The position numbers were made by a program, and so were the translations under genes. 22,423 bases of DNA. Source: JAYVYM01 sp046593925 (GTDB lineage Bacteria > Actinomycetota > Actinomycetes > Mycobacteriales > SCTD01). A model generated the notes under the pieces. The model worked only from the letters and a program-made list of their open reading frames with translations, searched no databases and was not told the DNA's origin. Shown one piece after another: positions 13,682 through 20,319 of this stretch. The stretch's first letter is position 1. Every line of letters begins with the position of its first letter. The DNA lies in NCBI GenBank assembly GCA_046593925.1, contig JBKJQN010000036.1, positions 1-22,423 on the forward strand, given 5' to 3'.

Positions 13682-15750
13682 CGGTGAGCGGCTTGAGCCG
13701 CCGATGAGTGCTGCGGGTCGGCTGGTCCGTTCGTGATGCGGTCGGCGATGCCCGAGGAGGTTGCGCCAGGACGGCTGTGCTGAACGGCCTGAGCGCTGCC
13801 TGCGGTGGCCGTGGCGAGCGCGGCGGCCCAGGCGCGGTCGGTCAGCAGCCGTAGGCCGTTGAGGCCGACAATGACGGTGGAGCTTTCGTGGCCGGCGACG
13901 CCCAGCGGCAGCGGGAGGTAGCCGGTCAGGTCCCAGATGACCAGGACGGTGATGACAGTGGCGGCGAAGGCCAGGTTGGCGTTGACGACCCGCCGGGCGC
14001 GGCGGGCGAGGGCGAGAACCGCGGGGATGGTGCGCAGGTCGTCGCGGACGACGACGGCATCGGCGGCCTGCAGGGCGAGATCGCTGCCGGCGCCACCCAT
14101 GGCGATCCCGACGTCGGCGGTCGCCAGCGCGGGGGCGTCGTTGACGCCGTCGCCGACAAGCAGGACCCGCCGACCGGTGCGTTGGAGCTGCTGGACGACG
14201 GCGGTCTTGTCCTGCGGCAGCAGTCCGGCCCGGACGTCGGTGATCCCGACCAGGCCGGCGAGGTGCTCGCCGGCTGACGGGTTGTCGCCGGTCAGCAGCA
14301 CCGGGGTGCGGCCGGTGAGCGAGGTGAGCTCGGCGACGGTCGCGGCGGCGTCGGGCCGGACGGTGTCGGACAGCCCGAGGACGGCGGCGGGCCGGTCGTC
14401 GACGACGACGACGACGGCGGTGCGCCCGCGCTGCTCGAGCAGGGTCACCGCGCGGTGGGCGCCACGACTGACCGGTCCGTCGGGCAGGAGCACCGGGTGG
14501 CCGACCAGGACCTGCCGGCCGTCCACCAGAGCGCGTACGCCCCGGCCGGGCTGGGCCCGGAAGCCGGTGGCTGGGGGCAGGCTCAGGCCGCGGCTGGACG
14601 CAGCGCCGGTCAGCGCCCGTGCGAGCGGGTGTTCGCTGGGCGCTTCGGCGGCCGCCGCCAGGCGCAGCACGTCGTCCCCGTCCCCGTCCCCGTTACTGGT
14701 CTCGTCGGTGAGCATGACGATGTCGGTGATGTATGGGGTACCCACCGTGAGAGTGCCGGTCTTGTCCAGCGCGACCGTGTCGATCTCGGCGAGCTGCTCG
14801 AGCACGACGACGTTCTTGACCAGCACGCCGTGCCGCCCGGCATTGGCGATAACCGACAGCAGCGGTGGCATTGTGGCAAGCACGACCGCGCAGGGCGACG
14901 CCACGATCATGAAGGTCATCGCGCGCAGCAGCGTCGCGGTGAAGGCGGCGCCCAGTGCGAGCGGGACGGCGATCAGCGCCAAGGTGACCGCTACGACGAC
15001 CAGGGAGTACCGCTGCTCGACCCGCTCGATGAACAGCTGCCTGTTCGCCTTGGCTTCCGAGGCTTGCTGCACCTGCGTGGCGACCCTGGCCAGCACTGAG
15101 TCGGCGGCGGCCCGCTCGACCAGCACGGTCAGGGCGCCGGTGCCGTTCAGCGTCCCGGCCAGGACCTGCTCACCCGGGCCGCGGCGCACCGGAAGGCTCT
15201 CACCGGTCAGCGCCGCCTGGTCCAGCTCGCTCTCTCCCGACCGGACCCAGCCGTCGGCCGGGACCCGCTCGCCGGGCCGGACCAGCACCACGTCGCCGAC
15301 CGCGAGCTGCGCGGCCGGCACGTCCCGTTCGGTGCCGTCCGGGCCGAGCAGGACGGCGCGTTCGGGGGCGACGTCGAGCAGCGCCCGGACGCTGGCGGCG
15401 GTCCGGTGCGTCATGGCGGCTTCCAGCGCTCCGGAGATGGCGAAGATGACAATCAGCAGTGCGCCGTCGAGGACCTGCCCGATCGCCGCCGCGGCGAGCG
15501 CCGCGACGACCATCAGCACGTCGACGTCCAGCACCCGCTGGCGCAGGGCCCGCAGCCCAGCCAGGCCCGGCTCCCAGCCGCCGGCGGCGTAGCAGAGCGC
15601 GAACAGCACCCCGGCGACCCAGCTGGGCGCGGCGGCCAGACCTGCCAGCAGCGCGGCCGCGAACGCCGCAGTGCTGGTCAGGGCCCAGCGGACCTCGGGG
15701 ATCTGGCCGAGCCAGCCCAGCCGGGACGCGGGTCGCACGACGATGGCCAC
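13678..15750 (-). CDS. P1B-type heavy-metal-exporting ATPase (P1B-4-like)
   Basis: The 690-residue product has the full P-type ATPase motif set: TGES at 182-185 (actuator), SPC at 285-287 in the metal-binding helix, DKTGTLT at 329-335 (phosphorylated D329), SEHPLARAL (nucleotide-binding HP motif), GDGVNDAPAL, and about eight hydrophobic segments. The last-helix motif HESSTVIVGLNGLRLL (H621) resembles HEGST/HEGGT of P1B-4 pumps (CoaT, CtpD, CtpJ; Co, Ni, Fe or Zn), with Ser replacing Gly. No N-terminal CxxC domain is present, as usual for that group. The GTG at 15750 has a TAGTGT -10 exactly 12 to 7 bases upstream, indicating a leaderless start. The gene is divergent from an ArsR-family sensor with a CzrA-type site, which supports a divalent-metal efflux role. 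IS21 fragments flank the pair. Confidence 0.92.
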   Translation of the reverse strand: MAIVVRPASRLGWLGQIPEVRWALTSTAAFAAALLAGLAAAPSWVAGVLFALCYAAGGWEPGLAGLRALRQRVLDVDVLMVVAALAAAAIGQVLDGALLIVIFAISGALEAAMTHRTAASVRALLDVAPERAVLLGPDGTERDVPAAQLAVGDVVLVRPGERVPADGWVRSGESELDQAALTGESLPVRRGPGEQVLAGTLNGTGALTVLVERAAADSVLARVATQVQQASEAKANRQLFIERVEQRYSLVVVAVTLALIAVPLALGAAFTATLLRAMTFMIVASPCAVVLATMPPLLSVIANAGRHGVLVKNVVVLEQLAEIDTVALDKTGTLTVGTPYITDIVMLTDETSNGDGDGDDVLRLAAAAEAPSEHPLARALTGAASSRGLSLPPATGFRAQPGRGVRALVDGRQVLVGHPVLLPDGPVSRGAHRAVTLLEQRGRTAVVVVVDDRPAAVLGLSDTVRPDAAATVAELTSLTGRTPVLLTGDNPSAGEHLAGLVGITDVRAGLLPQDKTAVVQQLQRTGRRVLLVGDGVNDAPALATADVGIAMGGAGSDLALQAADAVVVRDDLRTIPAVLALARRARRVVNANLAFAATVITVLVIWDLTGYLPLPLGVAGHESSTVIVGLNGLRLLTDRAWAAALATATAGSAQAVQHSRPGATSSGIADRITNGPADPQHSSAAQAAHR

Positions 15751-15756
15751 CCTTCA

Positions 15757-15798
15757 ACACTACCTGCGCAGTCACGCAGGCAACCACGTGCATATCGT
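15757..15798. promoter_or_regulatory. Divergent leaderless promoters with a central inverted repeat (ArsR operator candidate)
   Basis: Between the ATPase GTG (15750, minus) and the ArsR GTG (15805, plus) lie two -10 elements placed exactly 12 to 7 bases before each start: TAGTGT on the minus strand (15757-15762) and TATCGT on the plus strand (15793-15798). Directly beside the minus-strand -10 is an inverted repeat CCTGCG-N6-CGCAGG (15763-15780). It lies in the core promoter region of both genes, as expected for an ArsR-family operator controlling a divergent pair. The metal and affinity are unknown. Confidence 0.6.
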
Positions 15799-15804
15799 GG
15801 AGGT

Positions 15805-16146
15805 GTGCACGACGAGCTGCCGGACTTCTCGATGCCGAACGAGGAGCAGGTCAACCTGGCCGCCGAATCCTTCCGGATGCTCGCCGACGCCACCCGGATC
15901 AAGTTGCTGTGGGCGCTGCTGCAGGGCGAGTCGTCGGTGGCGTGCCTGGCCGATCTTGTCGGGGCGTCGCCGACCGCGGTCAGCCAGCACCTGGCCAAGC
16001 TCCGGCTCGCCAGACTGGTGACAGCCCGCCGCGATGGCACGTTCGTCTTCTACTCTGCTGCGGACGTGCACGTGCGCAATCTGCTGGACGAGGCGCTATT
16101 TCATGCCGACCACGCCGACCAGGACCTTCCCGACCACGGTCGGTGA
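15805..16146 (+). CDS. ArsR/SmtB-family metal-sensing repressor (CzrA-type alpha-5 site)
   Basis: The 113-residue protein has the ArsR winged-helix core FRMLADATRIKLLWALLQGESSVACLADLVGASPTAVSQHLAKLRLARLVTARRDGTFVFYSA. The last helix reads DVHVRNLLDEALFHADH, matching the D-x-H-x10-H-x2-H zinc/cobalt site across the dimer seen in CzrA and NmtR-like sensors. An alpha-3N CxC motif is absent (V-A-C only). A divalent metal would release it from the operator at 15763-15780 and derepress the adjacent P1B ATPase. The GTG at 15805 fits a leaderless start (TATCGT at 15793-15798); an ATG at 15832 is an alternative. The stop lies immediately before IstA-like sequence on the other strand. Confidence 0.9.
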   Translation: MHDELPDFSMPNEEQVNLAAESFRMLADATRIKLLWALLQGESSVACLADLVGASPTAVSQHLAKLRLARLVTARRDGTFVFYSAADVHVRNLLDEALFHADHADQDLPDHGR

Positions 16147-16381
16147 ACGTCTTGGTGCAGCAGTGGCACCTCGACCATCGCCCGGGTGGCGCCAGCGTCA
16201 CCGTGCGCCCTGCGGGCCAGCGCCCAGAACGCGTCGTGCGCGGTGGTGAACGTCCCCAGGGCGCGGGCCCGCGCCGGCAACGTCCCGGGGCTGGCGGGCC
16301 AGCACCTCCAGACAGCGGTCCACCAGCAGGCTGTGCGGCCAGATCGACCTGACCCGGCCAGCACCCGCGTGACCGACGGCG
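16147..16381 (-). mobile_element. istA: IS21-family transposase (IstA), C-terminal remnant
   Basis: The minus strand reads SLLVDRCLEVLARQP in one frame (about 16340-16295), then LPARARALGTFTTAHDAFWA and LARRAHGDAGATRAMVEVPL in another (about 16285-16150). This matches the C-terminal end of some IS21 IstA proteins ('RRAHGDAAGTR..IEVLLLHR'). One frameshift separates the two pieces, and the catalytic DDE core is absent. It begins one base after the arsR stop. Together with the istB fragment at 13430-13681 on the same strand, it brackets the ATPase-arsR pair in the natural istA-then-istB order. Confidence 0.55.
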
Positions 16382-17230
16382 CTAGGTGTTCGTCAGCGCG
16401 GCCTTGAGCAGGACAAAACCGGCGACGAGGAGCAGGAGAACGGCAAAGCCGCGGGTGAGGTGCGGCCCGCTCATGCGGTCGGCCACCTTCTTGCCGGCGC
16501 CGGAGCCGACGATGGCTGCCAGCGTGAACGGGACGATGACCGCCCAGTCGAAGCTTCCCTGTCCTCCCCGTGCGAGCAGGGCGACCGCGGAGTTGAGGCT
16601 GATGACGACCAGGGAGGTGCCGACGGCTGTGGGCATGTCGTACTTGAGGGTCAGCACCAGGGCCGGGACGATGATGAACCCCCCGCCGACCCCGAGGAAA
16701 CCGGTCAGGAAGCCGACCAGGAGACCTGCAGCGAGCACCGGGAGGGCGTTGCGCACGGTCGTGCCGGCTCGCGGGGCGCCCGGGCCGGCCTGCGCGGTGG
16801 TGTCGGTCTGGGCAGGGCGGGACAGCGCGTCCGCCTGCTGGTCGGCTTCGTGCCAGTCCGGGCTGCTTCGCACCATGGTCTTGGCGAGCATCGCGCCGGC
16901 GGCCACCAGCATGAGCACCGCGAAGGCGACGAGCAGCACCCCGGGCTGGACGCGGGCGTTCAGGTGGGTCCCCACCAAGGAGGCTGCCACTCCTGCGGCG
17001 CCGAAGGCCAGGCCCGCTCGCCAGCGCACCCTGTGGGCTCGGGCATGCCCGACGGCGGCGGCGGCAGCGGTGATGCCGACGATGACCAGGCTGCCGGTGG
17101 TGGCGGCCTGCGCCGTCTCGCCGAGCGCGTAGACCAGGGCTGGGACGGTGAGGATCGAGCCCCCTCCGCCGAGGGCGCCGAGGCTCAGCCCGATGAGCAG
17201 GCCGAGCGCGACGGCGAGCAGCACCGTCAC
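16382..17230 (-). CDS. TauE/SafE-family sulfite/sulfonate exporter
   Basis: The 282-residue membrane protein has the two-repeat TauE/SafE (DUF81) layout. The N-terminal half carries GLSLGALGGGGSILTVPALVYAL (about 14-36); the second half carries VGFLTGFLGVGGGFIIVPALVLTLKYDMPTAVGTSLVVI. A soluble linker (about 125-155) lies between. About eight hydrophobic segments are visible. Family members export sulfite, sulfoacetate or related anions. Its GTG start overlaps the stop of the preceding rhodanese (GTGA at 17227-17230), so translation is probably coupled. As last gene of the minus-strand persulfide operon it most likely removes sulfite or thiosulfate made by the ETHE1-like enzyme, as TauE does in the staphylococcal cst operon. 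Confidence 0.9.
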   Translation of the reverse strand: MTVLLAVALGLLIGLSLGALGGGGSILTVPALVYALGETAQAATTGSLVIVGITAAAAAVGHARAHRVRWRAGLAFGAAGVAASLVGTHLNARVQPGVLLVAFAVLMLVAAGAMLAKTMVRSSPDWHEADQQADALSRPAQTDTTAQAGPGAPRAGTTVRNALPVLAAGLLVGFLTGFLGVGGGFIIVPALVLTLKYDMPTAVGTSLVVISLNSAVALLARGGQGSFDWAVIVPFTLAAIVGSGAGKKVADRMSGPHLTRGFAVLLLLVAGFVLLKAALTNT

Positions 17231-17592
17231 GGCGCCGTCCTGCGTTGCTCGCGGTCGGCCGTGACCGGCAGTCCAGCGGCCCGCCAGGCGAGCATGCCGC
17301 CACGGACGTTGCGGGCGTCGGAGCCGAGGGCGAGCAGGACCGCGGCCGCGGTAGCCGAGCGGTTCCCGGACCGGCAGATCGCCAGCACGCACCGGCCCGC
17401 AGGTAGGTGAGTCCGGGGCCGGTCACCCAACGGCACGTGCAGCGCCGCAGGCGCGTGGCCCGCGGCCCACTCGTCGTCCTCCCGGACGTCCAGCAGCAAC
17501 GCGATGCCGGCGTCGACCAGCCGGGCGGACGCGTCGACCTCGACCTCGTCGACGTCGAAGCCCGCCGGCCGCGCGGGGTGTGACGGGCTCAT
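17227..17592 (-). CDS. Single-domain rhodanese (sulfurtransferase)
   Basis: The 121-residue protein has one rhodanese domain: LLLDVREDDEWAAGHAPAALHVPLGD and the active-site loop AICRSGNRSA with the persulfide-carrying Cys at C73. Rhodaneses transfer sulfane sulfur between carriers. The ATG at 17592 has AGGAG six bases upstream and is preferred over in-frame upstream codons. It follows the DUF2892 gene by 35 bases and overlaps the TauE gene start by four bases, so it is part of the operon. There is no signal peptide, so it is cytoplasmic. Confidence 0.92.
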   Translation of the reverse strand: MSPSHPARPAGFDVDEVEVDASARLVDAGIALLLDVREDDEWAAGHAPAALHVPLGDRPRTHLPAGRCVLAICRSGNRSATAAAVLLALGSDARNVRGGMLAWRAAGLPVTADREQRRTAP

Positions 17593-17627
17593 GGTTGCTC
17601 CTGGCAGCAAGCGGGTGCGGTGGCGGG

Positions 17628-17891
17628 TCAGGCGGCGGGGCCGGTCAGCGCCGCCACCGCCATCTCCGTGTCGGCGTTGCCGGTCCGGTTGTAGGGGAGC
17701 TTGAGCAGGACGCGGCTCATCGCGCGGGTGTTGCTGAGCGCAGCGAACGTCAGTCCTGCGCCGACGGCACCGGGCAGCAAGCGCCCGGCGGGCCAGCGCA
17801 GGCTGGCGAGGATGCCGACGAGGACGAGGCTGCCGGCGGCCAGGCGCTCGGCGAGCGTCGCGGGGTCGATGCCGGTGGGGGTGCTGCTCAC
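17628..17891 (-). CDS. DUF2892 small membrane protein
   Basis: The 87-residue product has two hydrophobic helices (GSLVLVGILASLRW at about 20-33 and LLPGAVGAGLTFAAL at about 38-52) and the conserved 'SNTRAMSRVLLKLPYNR' ending of DUF2892 proteins. In E. coli YgaP, a rhodanese is fused to this type of membrane segment; here a separate rhodanese gene follows 35 bases downstream, so the two may work together at the membrane. The GTG at 17891 is preceded by GAGAGGACG. The molecular role of DUF2892 is not established. Confidence 0.8.
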   Translation of the reverse strand: MSSTPTGIDPATLAERLAAGSLVLVGILASLRWPAGRLLPGAVGAGLTFAALSNTRAMSRVLLKLPYNRTGNADTEMAVAALTGPAA

Positions 17892-17985
17892 GGGTCGTCC
17901 TCTCGAAAGGCAGGGGGAGCCACTGCGCGGATCGGTGTGTCGTGTGCCTGGGCTGCCCGCACGTCAGGGCGGCCGGGGGCGCCGG

Positions 17986-18249
17986 TCAGGCCAGGGACAG
18001 GAAGAGCTTCTCCATCTGGGCGAGGTCGAGCTCGCCCTTCTCGCCGCCCTCGGCGACGCACTGCTTCAGCCCGCTGGCGACGATGCTGAAGCCGGCCTTG
18101 TCCAGGGCGCGTGAGACGGCGGCGAGCTGGGTGACGACGTCCTTGCGGTCGCGGCCCTGCTCGAGCATCCGGATCACTCCGGCGACCTGGCCCTCGGCGC
18201 GGCGCAGCCGGGTGATGGCGGTCTTGACGGCATCGTCGGGCAGTTGCAC
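17986..18249 (-). CDS. CsoR/CstR-family (DUF156) repressor, probable persulfide sensor with altered Cys
   Basis: The 87-residue protein is an all-helical DUF156 repressor: AITRLRRAEGQVAGVIRMLEQGRDRKDVVTQLAAVSRALDKAGFSIVASGLKQC. CsoR proteins bind Cu(I) through C-H-C; CstR proteins lack the His and react with persulfides through two Cys 29 residues apart. Here the His position is not His (GLKQC), so it is CstR-like. C64 is present, but the partner position 29 residues earlier is Arg (R35; codon CGC where TGC would be Cys). It may be constitutively repressing, respond through one Cys only, or be a neutralised regulator. The GTG at 18249 has GGAGG five bases upstream. It sits in the operon it presumably controls through the site at 20118-20131. 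Confidence 0.87.
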   Translation of the reverse strand: MQLPDDAVKTAITRLRRAEGQVAGVIRMLEQGRDRKDVVTQLAAVSRALDKAGFSIVASGLKQCVAEGGEKGELDLAQMEKLFLSLA

Positions 18250-18329
18250 GTGTTCCTCCAGGAGCGATAGGTACCGGGTGGGGTCTACCTGTTGCCAACG
18301 CCGGGCACCCCGGGCGCGTCCTTCCGGCA

Positions 18330-19736
18330 TCAGCACACAGGGAGCCCGGCCGCCTCGGCCTCGGTGAAGTTGCCGTCGACGACGGTCACGGTCTTGCCGG
18401 CCCGGTCGAGCAGGGAAGCCGCGATCGAGGCGCGATAGCCGCTGCCGCAGTGCACGAAGACAGGGCCGCTGGGGACCTCGGTGAGCCGGTCGGCGAGCTC
18501 GTGCAGCGGGAGGTGCTGGGCGCCGTCGATGTGGCCAGCGTCCCACTCGCTCTGGCGGCGCACGTCCAGCACGTGCACCGGACCGCGGTCGCGGGCGGCC
18601 GCGAGGTCGGCGAAGGTGACCAGGTCGTAGCAGGTCAGGGGTTCACCGTCCGCCCACCGCTCAGGAGTGCCGGTCGCCTGGGCGGCGGGCCGGTCGATGC
18701 CGATACGGGCGAGCTTGCGCTGCGCGCCGGCGACCTGCTCGGGGCTGTCGCCGAGCAGCGTCAGCGGCCTGCCCCACGGGAAGATCCAGCCGAGGTAGGT
18801 CGGCAGGTTGCCACTGCCCTCGACGTTGAGCGTGCCGGGCAGGTGGCCGCGGGCGAAAGCGGTCCGGCTGCGCAGGTCCACGACCCACTCCCCGGCGTCG
18901 AGGCGACGGCGCAGCTCAGCCGGGTCGGCCTGGTCGGCGGGCGACAGGTCCAGCGGGGCGGGGCCGGCGGCGTTGATCGGCCCCATGTGTGCGTAGTAGG
19001 CGGGGTAGGCGTCGAAGCCGGCGAGGAGCTCGCGCACGAAGGTCTCCTCGTCCTGGGAGAACGCCGGGTTGTCACGGCGCTGCTGATCGATGGTTGACGC
19101 CGTGCCGGAGGTCGGCGTCGCCGAGCAGAAGCTGCCGAACCCGTGCGTGGGCAGGACCGCGGTCGAGCCGGGCAGCTCGTCGGCGAGCCGGTGCACCGAC
19201 ACCCACTGGGCGCGGGTCAGCTGCTCGGTGAGGTCGGGGCTGACCAGGTCGGTGCGCCCGACGGCGCCGAACAGCAGCGAGCCGCCGGTGAAGACCAGCG
19301 AGGGTTCCCCGCCCGCGCCGACCGCGAACGCCACATGGTGCGGGGTGTGTCCGGGAGTGGCCAGGGTCCGTACCGTCATGGACGCGACGCGGCGGACGTC
19401 CTGGCCGCAGACCAGCGTGCGCTCGTAGGCGACCTCGGCCTCACACGGCACCAGGTAGTCCACGTCGTGCTGCCGGGCGAGCTCGAGGCCGCCGGAGACG
19501 TAGTCGTTGTGCAGGTGGGTCTCGGCGACCGCGACCAGGGTCACACCGCGAGCCGCCAGGACCGCCTCGACCCGGTCGAGGTCGCGCTGCGGATCGATGA
19601 CCAGAGCGCAGGTGCCGTCGTCGACGACGTAGCTGCGGTCCCCCAGGTCCGGGGTCTCCAGGATCGTGACGGTCAGGCCGCCACGCTCCAGGTTGTCCAG
19701 GTCAGTGTCGCTGGCGGTGCTGGTGCTGGCGCTCAT
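18330..19736 (-). CDS. ETHE1-like persulfide dioxygenase fused to two rhodanese domains
   Basis: This 468-residue protein resembles CstB-type fusions. Residues about 20-240 are an MBL-fold ETHE1-like domain with ETHLHNDYVSGG (H74, H76) and TPGHTPHH (H130). The third iron ligand of ETHE1, the Asp of TGD, is Gly here (FTGGSLLFG, 150-156), a variation I believe common in actinobacterial relatives. Residues about 265-350 are a rhodanese-like domain without a catalytic Cys. Residues about 372-468 are a second one with the active Cys C430 in VHCGSGYRAS. Such enzymes oxidise persulfides to sulfite and can make thiosulfate. The ATG at 19736 lies inside the end of the upstream rhodanese gene (35-base overlap), indicating coupled translation. 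The activity is inferred from family and operon context. Confidence 0.9.
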   Translation of the reverse strand: MSASTSTASDTDLDNLERGGLTVTILETPDLGDRSYVVDDGTCALVIDPQRDLDRVEAVLAARGVTLVAVAETHLHNDYVSGGLELARQHDVDYLVPCEAEVAYERTLVCGQDVRRVASMTVRTLATPGHTPHHVAFAVGAGGEPSLVFTGGSLLFGAVGRTDLVSPDLTEQLTRAQWVSVHRLADELPGSTAVLPTHGFGSFCSATPTSGTASTIDQQRRDNPAFSQDEETFVRELLAGFDAYPAYYAHMGPINAAGPAPLDLSPADQADPAELRRRLDAGEWVVDLRSRTAFARGHLPGTLNVEGSGNLPTYLGWIFPWGRPLTLLGDSPEQVAGAQRKLARIGIDRPAAQATGTPERWADGEPLTCYDLVTFADLAAARDRGPVHVLDVRRQSEWDAGHIDGAQHLPLHELADRLTEVPSGPVFVHCGSGYRASIAASLLDRAGKTVTVVDGNFTEAEAAGLPVC

Positions 19737-20085
19737 CAGGCTGGTTCCTCTCCTTCGGGCTACGGGGCGCGCGCGGGGTACCGGTCTCGCTGGGGCGGCC
19801 GCTGCCGATCCAGGCGGCGGTGCCGCCGGACACCGAGCGGGCGTCGACGCCGGCGCTGGTGAGCAGGCGGGCAGCCTGGGCGCTGCGGCCGCCGGTCTGG
19901 CAGACGACGTAGACGGGCTGTCCGCGGGGCAGCTCGTGCATCCCCATGGGCAGCACAGACAGCGGCAACAGCCGGGCTCCCGGCACGTGTCCCTCGGCGT
20001 ACTCGGCGCTCTCGCGCACGTCCAGCAGCAGCGCCCCATCCTCCAGCGCTCGCTCCAGGTCCGTCAGACCAACCTCGGTCACCAT
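19702..20085 (-). CDS. Rhodanese domain protein, first gene of the sulfide/persulfide operon
   Basis: The 127-residue product has a complete rhodanese domain at about 5-100: LLLDVRESAEYAEGHVPGAR, and VVCQTGGRSAQAARLL with the active Cys at C62. A hydrophilic tail of about 25 residues (ERNQPDERQHQHRQRH) reads into the next gene and may be run-on after loss of an earlier stop. The ATG at 20085 has GAGGAGG five bases upstream. Its upstream region carries the TACCCCC-AGGGGTA site, so it is probably the promoter-proximal gene, repressed by the CstR-like protein. Confidence 0.88.
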   Translation of the reverse strand: MVTEVGLTDLERALEDGALLLDVRESAEYAEGHVPGARLLPLSVLPMGMHELPRGQPVYVVCQTGGRSAQAARLLTSAGVDARSVSGGTAAWIGSGRPSETGTPRAPRSPKERNQPDERQHQHRQRH

Positions 20086-20113
20086 CTCGTCCTCCTCGCT
20101 GCCGATACGGTCG

Positions 20114-20133
20114 AGCGTACCCCCAGGGGTATC
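20114..20133 (-). promoter_or_regulatory. CsoR/CstR-type operator overlapping the operon promoter
   Basis: An inverted repeat TACCCCC-AGGGGTA (20118-20131) has the G-tract dyad with TA ends typical of CsoR/CstR binding sites. On the minus strand a TACGCT hexamer (20114-20119), fitting TANNNT, overlaps its downstream end, 28 bases before the rhodanese ATG. Repressor binding would cover the -10 element. A CstR-like gene lies within the same operon at 17986-18249. Confidence 0.7.
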
Positions 20134-20319
20134 CAGCCTGGGCCGCCGCGGGGAGCCCAGCCGTCCGGGCGTGGACAACTGGGTGAGGGTGCAGGGGCAG
20201 CACCCGCGGGCGGGTGACGGACGTCCCACACCTTGATGGCGGCGTACACGGTTCCTGTCTCATGCGGTAGTCACGTGTCAGGGTCGACCTATCGCTTTCC
20301 GTGACCCACAGAAGGACCT

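Noticed and set aside
13937..15592. 551-codon open frame on the plus strand
   Set aside because: It is antisense to the P1B ATPase, whose motifs are all intact, and is Ser/Arg/Ala-rich without family features.
18250..18329. Second CstR operator upstream of the repressor gene (GGTACCGGGTGGGGTCTACC-like)
   Set aside because: It has GG tracts and TACC ends but no real dyad symmetry, unlike the site at 20118-20131.
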